Shown here: positions 37,936 through 47,602 of the stretch, piece by piece
Numbering within the stretch: the first letter of the stretch is position 1
Layout of the letters: every line of letters starts with the position of its first letter
Source: Halomonas sp. Y3
Lineage (GTDB): Bacteria > Pseudomonadota > Gammaproteobacteria > Pseudomonadales > Halomonadaceae
Direction: 5' to 3'
Length of the DNA: 64,000 nucleotides
NCBI RefSeq assembly: GCF_024137965.1
Contig: NZ_CP099975.1
Coordinates: forward strand, 372,001-436,000
Made by a program: the position numbers and the translations under genes
Notes under the pieces: generated by a model
What the model was told of the DNA's origin: nothing
Databases searched by the model: none
The model's input: only the letters and a program-made list of their open reading frames with translations

Positions 37936-37966
37936 TTCCGGCCCGATGCCCTTCATCGGGCCGGAA
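37936..37966 (+). terminator. Strong hairpin between flp and cpaB
   Basis: TTCCGGCCCGATG, loop CCCTT, CATCGGGCCGGAA: perfect 13-bp stem, no T tract. Likely partial terminator or mRNA-stabilising structure letting pilin be made in excess of the machinery. Confidence 0.65.
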
Positions 37967-38001
37967 CTCCCGGTTACCGACAATCCAACGGAGACACCTT
38001 A

Positions 38002-39036
38002 ATGTCCCCCACTCTACTGCGCCTGCTGGCCGGCCTGCTGGTGATCGTGGCCGCCGTGCTGGCGGTAATCGGCTGGCGCATCAGCCAGCAGCCCGAACCC
38101 GCCCCGGCGGTTCAGACGCCTGTCTCTCCTGAGGCGCTCGCCCCCCGGGAGCCTGAGGAGAGGCAGGCGCCCAGCCACGCCGTGGTGGTGGCCGCCAGGG
38201 ATCTCGCTCTTGGCCAGCGCCTCGACCCCGAGGCCGAGCCCGGCGCCCTGCGCCTGGTAGCCTACCCCGAGCCGGTGCCGGGAAGCTTCGCTGAACTCGA
38301 GGAGCTGGCCGGGCGCCGCCTGACTCGCCCGGTGCCCGAGGGCGAGATCTTGCGCCCCCGCCACTTTTCCGCCGGCGGCGTAATGGCCCAGGCGGTGCCC
38401 GCGGGCAAGCGCGCCGTGGCGGTGGGTGTGGACGAGGTGATCGGCGGCGGCGGCTTCCTGGCCCCGGGCGACCGGGTCGATATCCTCTACCAGGCCCGCG
38501 CCGGCGACGGCGACCAGCCCCAGCTGGCCCGTCGGCTGTTCGCGAACGTGCAGGTGGTGAGCTATGGCGAGTCGCTGCAGGGCGCCGAGGAGGAAGAGGA
38601 GACGGTTCGCCGCAGCGGCCGCACCGCCGTGCTGGCCCTGGAGGGCGAGCAGGCCGCGGCGCTGATGCTGGCCGAGACCACCGGGCGCCTGCGCTTGGCG
38701 CTGATCGGCGCCGAGGAGCACCGCGGATTGATCGAACGCGAGGCCCAGGCCCGGGAGGCCGCCGCTCCGCAAGCGGCTCCGGATGGCGTGATTCCGGCCA
38801 TGGCCGGGCTGCCCCAGCCGGCCCCCGCCGAGGCCGAGCCGGCGGCCCCGGCCTCGCCCCTGCCCGCCCTGGGGCCGGCGGTGCTCTTCAACGAGCTGAC
38901 CGTGCTGGACGCTGCCACGGCCAGCGGCGGCGAGCCCGCCCCTCGCCGCCCGCGGAGCGAAGAGGCGCCGACGCGCCGGGTCATTCAGCACGTGGGGGGC
39001 GAAGTGCGCGTGGTGGAGCTGCCCCAGAGCCGGTAG
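38002..39036 (+). CDS. cpaB: Flp pilus assembly protein CpaB/RcpC
   Basis: 344 residues. N-terminal membrane helix (LLAGLLVIVAAVLAVIGW), then a SAF domain (VVVAARDLALGQRLDPE ... AVPAGKRAVAVGVDEVIGGGGFLAPGDRVDILY) and a Pro/Ala-rich tail. Periplasmic component that associates with the secretin. Standard first machinery gene after the pilin. Confidence 0.92.
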   Translation: MSPTLLRLLAGLLVIVAAVLAVIGWRISQQPEPAPAVQTPVSPEALAPREPEERQAPSHAVVVAARDLALGQRLDPEAEPGALRLVAYPEPVPGSFAELEELAGRRLTRPVPEGEILRPRHFSAGGVMAQAVPAGKRAVAVGVDEVIGGGGFLAPGDRVDILYQARAGDGDQPQLARRLFANVQVVSYGESLQGAEEEEETVRRSGRTAVLALEGEQAAALMLAETTGRLRLALIGAEEHRGLIEREAQAREAAAPQAAPDGVIPAMAGLPQPAPAEAEPAAPASPLPALGPAVLFNELTVLDAATASGGEPAPRRPRSEEAPTRRVIQHVGGEVRVVELPQSR

Positions 39037-39098
39037 CATGAAGAGCGCCGGCGCGGCCGGCCATAACGCATAACAGTATCAGCGCGTGGGGAAGCGGC

Positions 39099-40418
39099 AT
39101 GAGACGAAACGCAAGGGAGTGGGCGCCGGGCGCCCGGGCATTCGGGTGGTTCGCCGGCCTGCTGCTGGGCATGACGCTGGCGCTTGGCGCCGCGGCCGAC
39201 GACGGCGTGCTCGAGATCGTGGTGGGCGACCAGGAGCTGCTGGGGCTGCCCGGCGAGGTTGCGCGCACCGCCATCGGCCGCGGCGACGTGGCCAGCGTGC
39301 AGGTAGTCGACGAGCGCTCGCTGCTGATCACCGGCCAGAGCGCCGGCAGCACCTCGCTGCGCATCTGGTTGGAGGGGCGCTCGCGCCCTCAGGAGCTGCG
39401 CCTGCGGGTGCTGCCTGACGGCTCCGTGGGGCTGGAGGAGGAGTACCTCTACAGCCAGCTCTCCGCCGTGCCGCGTATCTCCGGCGACACCGAGTCCCTG
39501 GAGCGCCACGCCCAGGCCCGCCAGCGCTTCGGCGACGGCGTGATCGACGCCACCCGCCAGGTGGGGGCGGTGCAGGTCCAGGCCGATATCCGCGTGGTGG
39601 AGGTCAACCGCCGCAAGCTGCAGGCTTCTGGCTTCTTTATCGGTCGCGATGGCGGCAGCTCTTCCGGCAGCTTTGCAGTGGGCAACCGCAGCAACGCGCT
39701 CTCCTTTCTGGGCGGCAGCAACGTGGCCCCTGGCAGCGAAGGCTTCTCGATTATCCGCGCCAATACTAGCGGCGTTTTCTCGGCGCTCACCGCTCTGAGC
39801 AGCAACGGCTTCGCCTATACCCTGGCCGAGCCGAGCCTGGTCACCCTCTCCGGTCAGACCGCCACCTTTCTGGCCGGCGGCGAGTTTCCCTTCCCCTCCA
39901 GCAGCAATGACGGCGGCGATATCTCCATCGACTATCGGGAGTTCGGGGTGCGCCTCAAGCTGACCCCCACGGTGCTCGACGAGAACCGCATCATGATGAA
40001 GGTGGCGCCCGAGGTGAGCGAGCTGGACTTCTCCCAGGGGGTGACCACCGGCGGCGTCTCGGTGCCGGCGCTCAACGTGCGGCGCACCGATACCACCGTG
40101 CAGCTGGGCCATGGCGAGAGCTTTATCATCAGCGGCCTGGTCAGCCACAACGTGATCCAGAACGTCGACCGCATCCCCGGCCTTGGCGATATTCCGGTGC
40201 TGGGCGCCTTCTTCCGTAACACTCGGCTGGAGCGCGACGAGAAGGAGCTGGTGATGATCGTGACCCCGCACCTGGTCTGGCCCATGGCCGCCGGTACCGA
40301 GCTGGAGCTGCCCGGCGAGGCGCTGCGCCGCCACCGCCCCAGCTACCTCGAGCTGCTGCTCGACCCGCGGGATGTCTCGGCCATCGAGCGTGACACCGAG
40401 GTGGGCTTTGCTCGCTGA
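39099..40418 (+). CDS. cpaC: Tad secretin CpaC/RcpA
   Basis: 439 residues. Outer-membrane channel of the pilus. Signal peptide (FAGLLLGMTLALGAAAD), N-terminal pilus domain (VVGDQELLGLPGEVARTAIG, SAGSTSLRIWL), then the type II/III secretin domain with VQADIRVVEVNRRKLQ, the barrel motif LSGQTATFLAGGEFPFP and the conserved C-terminal VDRIPGLGDIPVLGAFF. Short compared with many CpaC proteins; no S-domain tail. Confidence 0.95.
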   Translation: MRRNAREWAPGARAFGWFAGLLLGMTLALGAAADDGVLEIVVGDQELLGLPGEVARTAIGRGDVASVQVVDERSLLITGQSAGSTSLRIWLEGRSRPQELRLRVLPDGSVGLEEEYLYSQLSAVPRISGDTESLERHAQARQRFGDGVIDATRQVGAVQVQADIRVVEVNRRKLQASGFFIGRDGGSSSGSFAVGNRSNALSFLGGSNVAPGSEGFSIIRANTSGVFSALTALSSNGFAYTLAEPSLVTLSGQTATFLAGGEFPFPSSSNDGGDISIDYREFGVRLKLTPTVLDENRIMMKVAPEVSELDFSQGVTTGGVSVPALNVRRTDTTVQLGHGESFIISGLVSHNVIQNVDRIPGLGDIPVLGAFFRNTRLERDEKELVMIVTPHLVWPMAAGTELELPGEALRRHRPSYLELLLDPRDVSAIERDTEVGFAR

Positions 40419-40433
40419 TGCCGGGAGGCGCTG

Positions 40434-41681
40434 ATGGTCTTTCGCCCCCGGCGCCGTGAGGGGAGCGCCGCCGAGCGTGCGCCGCCCCCGGACGATGCGG
40501 AGTTTATCGGCCAGCTGCATCGCGCCCTGATCGACCGCCTGGAGGATGACCAGGCGCTGCTGGGTGACGACCCCACCCTGATGCGCCGGCGCGTGGAGAC
40601 CATGGTGGAGGAGTATCTCGACCTGCGCGGCTACGCCGCGCCGCCGGCTCGGGTGGCGAGCCTGGCCGGGGAGGTGATCAACGAGCTGCACGGCTACGGG
40701 CCTCTGGAGCCGCTGCTGGCCGACGATGACATCACCGATATTCTGGTCAACGGCCCCCGGCGGGTCTTTATCGAGCGCGGCGGTCGGCTGGAGCGCGCCG
40801 AGGTGCGCTTTCTCAACGACGCCCATGTGCTGCGGGTGGTGCGCCGCATGCTGTCGCCCCTGGGGCGGCGCCTGGACGAGGCCAGCCCCATGGTAGACGC
40901 GCGCCTCCCCGACGGCTCCCGGGTCAACGCCATCATCCCGCCCCTGGCCCTGGATGGCCCCTGCGTCTCCATCCGCAAGTTCCGCGAGGATGCGCTGACC
41001 GCCGAGGACCTGATCGCGTTCGACTCGGCCCCCGCCGAGCTGATGGCGGTGCTGCAGCGGGCCGTGGTGGAGCGGCGCAATATCCTGATCAGCGGCGGCA
41101 CCGGCACCGGCAAGACCACCCTGCTCAACGTGCTGAGCGCGGCGATTCCCGAAGCGGAGCGGGTGGTGACCATCGAGGACTCCGCCGAGCTGCAGCTGGG
41201 CAGCCAGCACGTGGTGCGCCTGGAGACCCGCGCCCCCAACACCGAGGGGGAGGGCGAGGTCACCGCCCGCCAGCTGGTCAAGAACTCCCTGCGCATGCGC
41301 CCGGACCGCATCATCCTGGGCGAGAGCCGCGGCGACGAGGTGCTGGATATGCTCCAGGCCATGAACACCGGCCATATGGGCTCCATGAGCACGGTGCACG
41401 CCAACTCGGCCCGGGACTCCCTGGTGCGCCTGCAGATGATGGTGCGCCTCTCCAGCTTTCAGGGCACCGATGCGCTGGTCAACCAGATCATCGCCACGGC
41501 GCTGGACATGATCATCCAGGTGGACCGCGACGCCAGCGGCCACCGCCACGTGGGCGAGGTGCTGCGGGTGACCGGCCTGCGCCGCGGGGCCATTACCCTG
41601 GCGCCGCTCTATCGGCGCCACGAGGCCCTGGCGGACGTGGAGAGCATCGACTGGAGCAAGAGCGTGGAGGAGATCTCATGA
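40434..41681 (+). CDS. cpaF: Tad pilus ATPase CpaF/TadA
   Basis: 415 residues. Hexameric motor driving pilus extension. Walker A GGTGTGKTTLLN, Asp box, Walker B RPDRIILGESRGDE, and His box (TVHANSARDSLVRL) are intact. GGGAGG upstream of the ATG. No separate TadZ/CpaE gene lies between secretin and ATPase, the usual place. Confidence 0.96.
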   Translation: MVFRPRRREGSAAERAPPPDDAEFIGQLHRALIDRLEDDQALLGDDPTLMRRRVETMVEEYLDLRGYAAPPARVASLAGEVINELHGYGPLEPLLADDDITDILVNGPRRVFIERGGRLERAEVRFLNDAHVLRVVRRMLSPLGRRLDEASPMVDARLPDGSRVNAIIPPLALDGPCVSIRKFREDALTAEDLIAFDSAPAELMAVLQRAVVERRNILISGGTGTGKTTLLNVLSAAIPEAERVVTIEDSAELQLGSQHVVRLETRAPNTEGEGEVTARQLVKNSLRMRPDRIILGESRGDEVLDMLQAMNTGHMGSMSTVHANSARDSLVRLQMMVRLSSFQGTDALVNQIIATALDMIIQVDRDASGHRHVGEVLRVTGLRRGAITLAPLYRRHEALADVESIDWSKSVEEIS

Positions 41682-42571
41682 CAGAGTGGCAGCTGTGGTC
41701 CCTGACCATGCTGGTGCTGGCCCTGGCGGTGTGGCTGCTGATGAAGGGGGCCCGCCAGCAGACCGAGCAGGCCATCGGCGGCGACCCCGCCCTGGCCGCG
41801 CCGCGCCGGCGGCGCGCCCTGACGCCCCGGGAGTCCCTGGTGGAGTGGCTCTATGACAGCCTGGTGGCGGCGGGGGTTTCCACCACGCCCAAGGCGATTA
41901 CCCTCTGGGGCGGCGCGCTGGTGATGCTGGTGATGCTGGCGCTGACCCTTGCCGGCTCGCGCTTCGGACCGCTCTTGATCGTGGCCGGCCTGGTGCTGAT
42001 CAACGCCCTGCTGCGCCTGCGCGCCGGGCGACTGCGCGTGCAGGCGCGCAGCCAGCTGGCCCCCTTCATGGAGAGCGTGATGCGCGACCTGGGCGGCGGC
42101 CAGAGCCTGGAGCTGGCCTTTCGCCACGCCGCCCGGCGGGTGCCCGCCCCTCTGGGCGATGCCCTGCAGCGCATCCTGATGCGCCGCGACCTTGGCCTCG
42201 AGCTTCACGAGGGGCTGGCCCGGGAGGCGCGCCTGCTCAAGCTCTTCGAGCTGCAGCTGCTGGCCACGGCGGTGCAGATCAGCCAGGTACACGGCGGGAG
42301 CCTGCGCGACATGCTGGCCAGCTTCGTGACCCTGCTGCATCAGCAGGAGCGCGGCAGGCGCGAACTCAGCGCCATGACCGGCGAGACCCGGGTCACGGCG
42401 TTCGTGCTCGGGGCTATGCCGTTGCTGATGGCGGGCTACATGTTTTTCTTCAACCGCGAATTCATGCAGCCGATGCTGGAGAGCAGCGGCGGCCAGCTGG
42501 CCCTCGGGGTGGCGGCGGCCATGCAGGTGGCGGGCGCCCTGGCGCTGTGGCGCATGCTCAAGTCGGTATAG
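41678..42571 (+). CDS. tadB: Tad pilus inner-membrane protein TadB
   Basis: 297 residues. Platform protein with a type II secretion F domain (MRDLGGGQSLELAFRHAARR, GSLRDMLASFVTLLHQQERGR) flanked by membrane helices. Overlaps cpaF by 4 bp (ATGA). Confidence 0.93.
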   Translation: MTEWQLWSLTMLVLALAVWLLMKGARQQTEQAIGGDPALAAPRRRRALTPRESLVEWLYDSLVAAGVSTTPKAITLWGGALVMLVMLALTLAGSRFGPLLIVAGLVLINALLRLRAGRLRVQARSQLAPFMESVMRDLGGGQSLELAFRHAARRVPAPLGDALQRILMRRDLGLELHEGLAREARLLKLFELQLLATAVQISQVHGGSLRDMLASFVTLLHQQERGRRELSAMTGETRVTAFVLGAMPLLMAGYMFFFNREFMQPMLESSGGQLALGVAAAMQVAGALALWRMLKSV

Positions 42572-42580
42572 GAGAAGCGA

Positions 42581-43486
42581 ATGTCACCTGCGGTCTTGAT
42601 GGTTCTCTCGGCAGTGATGATGGCGGCGGCGGCGGCGGTCCTGCTGGCTTCGGTCATGGCCGAGCGCCTGATGCCGGAGCCGTTGCCCGGCGACCCAGAC
42701 CCCCGGCGCCAGGAGACGCGGCTGCTGCGCGGCGGGCGCAAGCTGTGGCGGCGCCAGGCCCAGCAGCGAAAGCGCGTCGCCAGCCTGGCCCTGATGCTGC
42801 GCCAGGCCGGCTACGTGGGCTCCCGGGCTCAGGTCTCGGTGCTGCTTTCGCTGGGGCTGGTGGCCCTGGGGGTAGCCTCGGCGGGCGCCCTGCACGGCCT
42901 GCGCGAGGGCGGCGGCCTGGCCGGCGCCCTGGGCAACGGCCTGGCCGGGCTGCTGCTGGGGGCGGTGCTGGTCTGGTTCTGGCTCAAGCGGCGCATCGCC
43001 GCCCGCCGGGAACAGCTCGAGGAGGAGGTGGAGCTGCTGATTCAGGTCACCCGCATGCTCTGGGAGACCGGCATGACCCTGGAGGGCGTGCTGCGCAGCC
43101 TGATCGTCAACCTGGGCGAGGTGGTGCCCGCCTCCAGCCTGGAGCTGCGGGTGGCCCTGGCGCGCATCGAGGCGGGCCAGGAGCGCAGCGAGGTGCTGGA
43201 GACGCTGGCCGACCTGCAGCCGAGCCCCGCCAGCGAGTCCTACTTCAACCTGCTGGCTCAGGTGGCGGCGACCGGCGGCGGCGCGCGTAGCGCCCTGCAG
43301 TCGCTCAGCGAGCTGCTCAACGACCGCCGGCGCACTACGCTACAGGAGAAGGTCACCAAGATGTCGGGCAAGATGTCGCTGGTGATGATGGTCTTTCTCT
43401 TTCCGGTGCTGCTGATCATTGTGGCGGGGCCTGCGGTGGTGAATCTGGGGGGGCTGCTGCAGTCCCTCTCCGGCGCTGGCCCATAG
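42581..43486 (+). CDS. tadC: Tad pilus inner-membrane protein TadC
   Basis: 301 residues, second T2SSF-domain platform protein. Conserved RITRMLWETGMTLE-like stretch and the QEKVTKMSGKMSLVMMVFLF region typical of TadC. GGAGAAG precedes the ATG. Confidence 0.93.
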   Translation: MSPAVLMVLSAVMMAAAAAVLLASVMAERLMPEPLPGDPDPRRQETRLLRGGRKLWRRQAQQRKRVASLALMLRQAGYVGSRAQVSVLLSLGLVALGVASAGALHGLREGGGLAGALGNGLAGLLLGAVLVWFWLKRRIAARREQLEEEVELLIQVTRMLWETGMTLEGVLRSLIVNLGEVVPASSLELRVALARIEAGQERSEVLETLADLQPSPASESYFNLLAQVAATGGGARSALQSLSELLNDRRRTTLQEKVTKMSGKMSLVMMVFLFPVLLIIVAGPAVVNLGGLLQSLSGAGP

Positions 43487-43496
43487 GAGTTTGACG

Positions 43497-44255
43497 ATGC
43501 GCATGATGACAAGATGGCCAGGTGCGCTGCTGGTGGGGCTGCTGCTGTCGGGCCTGGCCGGCTGCACCACCACCCGCGAAAACCTCGGCAGCGACGTGAC
43601 CGGCACCCTGCAGCCCTTCGAGCAGGAGAGCCGCCGAGGCCCCTGCGGCGAGCGCTACAGCGCCGACGAGGGGATGGAGCTCTCCATGGTGCGGCGGATG
43701 CTGGACGAGGAGCGGCCGCGTTCTGCGCTGGCCTACCTGGAGGAGCTCGACTACGCCTACCCCGAGGCGAAGCTGATGCAGGCCGAGGCGCTGCGCGAGA
43801 TCGGCCACCTGGAGGGCAGCAGCCTGATCTACCAGGGGCTGGTGGATGGCTGCCTGGCCGCCGACGCCCTGCGCGGGCTGGGGCGCAACGCCTTCGAACA
43901 GCAGCGCCATGACGACGCCCTCGGCTATATGCGCCTGGCGCGGCGCGCCAGCCCCTCGGACCCGCGCATCCGCAACGACCTGGGCTACCTGCTGATGCTG
44001 CGGGGCCACCACGGCGATGCCATCGAGGAGTTCATGACCGCCCTGGAGCTGGACGACGGCCTGGGCAACGCCGCCAGCAACCTGGTGCTGGCGCTGCTCC
44101 AGGACGGCCAGGCCCACCGCGCCGAAGCCGCGGCACGGCGCTATCGCGTCAGCCCCGAGGCCTTCTCGGCCCTGCAGGCGGCGGTGGAACGCCGAGCGGC
44201 GCCGCTGCCCATCCCCGAAGACCCCGCCCTGGAGATCGACGATGAAACGACCTGA
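43497..44255 (+). CDS. tadD: Tad pilus lipoprotein TadD (TPR)
   Basis: 252 residues from ATG 43497, with AGGAG 7 bp upstream; a TTG 6 bp earlier is possible. Lipobox LSGLAGC at about residue 22. Tetratricopeptide-like helices follow (LIYQGLVDGCLAADALRGLG, LGYMRLARRASPSDPRIRND, YLLMLRGHHGDAIEEFM). Probably assists secretin assembly. Confidence 0.88.
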   Translation: MRMMTRWPGALLVGLLLSGLAGCTTTRENLGSDVTGTLQPFEQESRRGPCGERYSADEGMELSMVRRMLDEERPRSALAYLEELDYAYPEAKLMQAEALREIGHLEGSSLIYQGLVDGCLAADALRGLGRNAFEQQRHDDALGYMRLARRASPSDPRIRNDLGYLLMLRGHHGDAIEEFMTALELDDGLGNAASNLVLALLQDGQAHRAEAAARRYRVSPEAFSALQAAVERRAAPLPIPEDPALEIDDETT

Positions 44256-44583
44256 GCGCCTTTTCGCCCTGCCGCCTCTGCTGCTTGCGGCCGCCCTGCT
44301 GGCGCCTTCCGCCGCCCTGGCAGGCGACATGCCCACGCCCGAGCGGCCCGCCGCCGAGCCTGTCGGCGCCCCGCAGGCGGCGTCACCCGCCCAGCAGCGC
44401 CAGGCGCCCCCGCCCGGCGGCACCACCCGCCGCTTGCTGGAGCAGCAGCGCGCCGGCCACCACGCCTCGTCCAACGACCAGTGGCTCTCCGGCGACGTGC
44501 AGCGGGAGGTCTACCGCCGCTATGTGAACAGCTTCTCGCGGCCGATTCCCGAGACCTTTATCGACGACGACTTCAGCAACTGA
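44242..44583 (+). CDS. DUF3613 secreted protein
   Basis: 113 residues. Signal peptide (LLLAAALLAPSAALA). Conserved core GTTRRLLEQQRAG and SGDVQREVYRRYVNSF with PIPETF matches DUF3613, found beside Tad loci in gammaproteobacteria. Function unknown. Overlaps tadD by 14 bp. Confidence 0.82.
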   Translation: MKRPERLFALPPLLLAAALLAPSAALAGDMPTPERPAAEPVGAPQAASPAQQRQAPPPGGTTRRLLEQQRAGHHASSNDQWLSGDVQREVYRRYVNSFSRPIPETFIDDDFSN

Positions 44584-44619
44584 TCCGGCCGGCCGCTCAG
44601 GGCCGGCGAGGAGAGCGCC

Positions 44620-46668
44620 ATGCGCCTGCCACGCTTTGACTATCCGCTACCGCCGCGACAGCGCGGTGTTTTTGGCCTGATGGCGGCTGGCCTGATGCTG
44701 TTGATGGTGATCAGCGTCGCACTTGCGGTGGATACCGGGCGGCTCTTTCTGGAGCAGCGGCATATGCAGCGGGTGGCGGACCTGGCCGCCCTGGAAGCCG
44801 CCGGCGCCGTAACGCTGATCAGTCAGGCTTCAGATGCAGACCTTGCCTCGGCAGCTCAGGATTCAGCCAAGCGAAACGGTCACGATATCGGAGACAGTGA
44901 AGAGAGCAAGCGGGCATTGAGTGCAGTGGGAGGCGGCGTCTGCCGTGCGCCCGAGGATGACGGTTGGGCTCGCGTCTTCTTTGCCCACGCTCTTGGTGAA
45001 GGAACGGTGGAGTGCAGCACACTGGACGGCAGCTACAGCGGCACTCTGGAGCGCCATGCGGTGGAGGTAACGGCCAGCCATCAGGTCCGCCCCAGCCTGT
45101 TCGGCAGCCTGCTGGGCGAAGATGAGATCACCATCTCTGCCACGGCCATGGCGCAGCGCAGCCAGGCGGAAACGGTGGGTGTGCTGGAGATTCGGAATAC
45201 GCTTGCATCCGCTAACCTACTGAGCCAGCTTTTCGGTGATGATCTAGGGGTGACGGCCATTGGCTATGAGGGGCTTGCCGATCTATCTATTGGCCTTCTG
45301 GGTCTTGTGGATCTCGCAGGGGGAGTCGGTGCCACAGACGGTTTGCTCAAGGACGTCACCCTAGATGTGGCGTCTCTGGTCAGCGCCGATCTGGAAGGTT
45401 TGGTACAGGGTGAAAGTTCCAGCCTTATATCGACGGGCCTGGAAGTGTTTCAGGATACGCTAGAAGTTATGCTGGACTTGGGGCTAGGTACTATACAGCT
45501 GGGCGATATTCTGGCGGTAGATCCAGAGGCACCAGCGAGCTCGCTGGATGTGAGCGTCAATCTTCTTTCACTTCTAGATGCCTCTGTTTTTCTGAATGAT
45601 GGGAACTTTATTAATGTGGAAAAACTCGGCCTTTCCCTGGGGCAATTGGGGGGGGTAGAGGTTGAGCTGGGGGTGATCGAGCCGCCACAGATTGCTGTTG
45701 GGCCAGTGGGTTGTGCAGACGGCTCCTTCGTTGACTGCAAAGGAGATTGGAAAACCGAAGCGCGTACCGCTCAGGTTAGGCTAGGTTTGGGGGTAGATTT
45801 ACGCATTCCGGTGATTGCTGACCTAGGCGTCAAGCTTGGCCTAGTGGCTGGCGGTGCTAGAGCCGGCATCGAAGGTGCACGGCCCGCGGGTCATGAGGAG
45901 AGTCATGAATGGGATGTCGATGTGGCGGCCTACCAGTATCCACTTGCCACAAAGCTTGATCTGAAACTTGCCCTTCTCGACTCTCACCTTCCATGGTTGG
46001 ATGAGGATGAGCCATCATCACGAGTTGGTGAGATTATAGGTTTTCTTCAGGGTACTCTTGGCATAGTCGCTAGTATCGTGAATGGCTTGGTCGATGTACT
46101 TTCGACAGTGGTTGGGGGGCTCCTCAATTTTCTTATAGGTGGTATTCTTGGTACGGGGCATGAAATTAGCGAAGATGGTACGGAGGTGTGCTGGAAGGTC
46201 TTGCATATCCCTGCTGGTTGCAAGGCAACTGATACTTTGAAAGACGATTTAGAAACTGACGGGGGGGAGACTTCAGGCTGGGATGAAGATCTGGGTAGCT
46301 GGATGGAAGGGTTTGAGTCTGAAACCACTGGAGAAGCCATGAGTCCGGGCGTACACTCCCTTCAGTGGTCTTCCTCTATGGAATCACTCCCATTTACAGG
46401 CTCGGTTAGAAATACAGTCTCTGGGCTTTCGAAAAATTTGCAGAATGATATCAATTTGAGGGTGGAGCTTTTTGGCGTTCCTTTGAGTGTTAGTGATCTT
46501 TTGGAGCCTGTTCTCGACATTGTGGACGTAGTAGTGATGGGTGTAGTTGCAAACCTGGCAGGTACGGTTGTGGACCCACTGCTTCAGGCTTTGGGGGTGA
46601 AAGTTAATGAGGCAGTCGTACGAGTCGAGGCCATCGACCACCGCACCGGCCCCCCGGAGCTGCTCTAG
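44620..46668 (+). CDS. TadG-like pilus minor protein 1, mosaic base composition
   Basis: 682 residues. N-terminal TadG/TadE motif: QRGVFGLMAAGLMLLMVISVALAVDTGRLFLEQRHMQRVADLAALEAAG-type start, i.e. prepilin-like helix then VDTGR. The remainder is a long low-complexity domain rich in Leu/Gly/Asp, with IEPPQIAVGP and WKTE motifs shared with 47834-49753. GC content is markedly lower from about 45180 to 46620 than in the neighbours. Anchored minor pilin or pilus-base protein. Confidence 0.85.
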   Translation: MRLPRFDYPLPPRQRGVFGLMAAGLMLLMVISVALAVDTGRLFLEQRHMQRVADLAALEAAGAVTLISQASDADLASAAQDSAKRNGHDIGDSEESKRALSAVGGGVCRAPEDDGWARVFFAHALGEGTVECSTLDGSYSGTLERHAVEVTASHQVRPSLFGSLLGEDEITISATAMAQRSQAETVGVLEIRNTLASANLLSQLFGDDLGVTAIGYEGLADLSIGLLGLVDLAGGVGATDGLLKDVTLDVASLVSADLEGLVQGESSSLISTGLEVFQDTLEVMLDLGLGTIQLGDILAVDPEAPASSLDVSVNLLSLLDASVFLNDGNFINVEKLGLSLGQLGGVEVELGVIEPPQIAVGPVGCADGSFVDCKGDWKTEARTAQVRLGLGVDLRIPVIADLGVKLGLVAGGARAGIEGARPAGHEESHEWDVDVAAYQYPLATKLDLKLALLDSHLPWLDEDEPSSRVGEIIGFLQGTLGIVASIVNGLVDVLSTVVGGLLNFLIGGILGTGHEISEDGTEVCWKVLHIPAGCKATDTLKDDLETDGGETSGWDEDLGSWMEGFESETTGEAMSPGVHSLQWSSSMESLPFTGSVRNTVSGLSKNLQNDINLRVELFGVPLSVSDLLEPVLDIVDVVVMGVVANLAGTVVDPLLQALGVKVNEAVVRVEAIDHRTGPPELL

Positions 46669-46670
46669 TC

Positions 46671-47138
46671 ATGGCTTTTTTCGCCAGGCAACGCATGCAT
46701 GGCATGGCGCCCCGCCAGCGCGGTGGGGCGGCCATCGAGATGATTCTGATCTTCCCGATTCTGCTCCTGCTGCTCTATACCGCCGTTAGCTACGCCATTC
46801 TATTCTGGGCCTACCAGGGGTTGAACGGTATGACTTCAGAGCTGGCAGGGCAGATTATTCGCCAGGAGTGGTATGAGGAGGATAGCGGCAGCCATACGCT
46901 GGATATTGATGAGATAAATCTCGCGCTGGCTGCTTTGCGAGATAATGCCACCGGGCCGGCGGCAACCGCGGGCTGGTGCAGTGGCTCTCCCAGTATCAGC
47001 AGCGATGGTGACATCGATAGGCTATCGGTGTGCCTGGTCGCCGAGGAGAGCTTGCTGCCGCAAATTTCTCTGCTGGGCGTCAAGCTGCCCCATGAAACCA
47101 GCGTCAGCGTGACCGCGACGCTCAGGGTGCCTCAGTGA
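46671..47138 (+). CDS. TadE-like pseudopilin 1
   Basis: 155 residues. Leader then RGGAAIEMILIFPILLLLLYTAVSYAILFWAYQG: TadE motif with Glu and hydrophobic helix. Two bp after the preceding stop. Confidence 0.85.
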   Translation: MAFFARQRMHGMAPRQRGGAAIEMILIFPILLLLLYTAVSYAILFWAYQGLNGMTSELAGQIIRQEWYEEDSGSHTLDIDEINLALAALRDNATGPAATAGWCSGSPSISSDGDIDRLSVCLVAEESLLPQISLLGVKLPHETSVSVTATLRVPQ

Positions 47139-47602
47139 TGAACCGTAGAGCGAGAGCAGCAGCCAGGGCGCGACAGCGAGGAGGCATCTCCATCGAATTC
47201 GTGCTGCTGTTCCCCCTGTTTCTGGTGGTCTTCTACGCCATTCTCAGCTACGGCGTCAGCTTTGCCCAGCTGCATGCCCTCAACGGCCTGGCGGCGGAGG
47301 CAGCCCAGGCCACCAGGGCGGTGGTCATCGAGGGAGACGAAAGTGATATTCGCAGCGCGCTCGACAAGCGGGTAGACGCCGCCGTAGACCGCTATGGAGG
47401 AGTGCTGAGCGTCCGGGGCTGCGCCAACGGCAGTAATCGCTATGCCTATAGCGCCAGCGAAGGTGAGCTGACGGTCTGCCTGGAGGCAGACTTGCTGCTG
47501 CCTAGTCTGACAATCTTCGGGCTGCGAGTGCCCGATATCGAGGGCCCCTTGAGAAGCCGTTCAAGAGTGCGCCTGGCCGTGCTTGAAGAGGATGAGACGT
47601 AG
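47138..47602 (+). CDS. TadE-like pseudopilin 2
   Basis: 154 residues, ATG at 47138 overlapping the previous stop by 1 bp. RGGISIEFVLLFPLFLVVFYAILSYG is the TadE motif. C-terminus (GELTVCLEADLLLPSLTIFG) parallels 50022-50495. Confidence 0.87.
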   Translation: MNRRARAAARARQRGGISIEFVLLFPLFLVVFYAILSYGVSFAQLHALNGLAAEAAQATRAVVIEGDESDIRSALDKRVDAAVDRYGGVLSVRGCANGSNRYAYSASEGELTVCLEADLLLPSLTIFGLRVPDIEGPLRSRSRVRLAVLEEDET

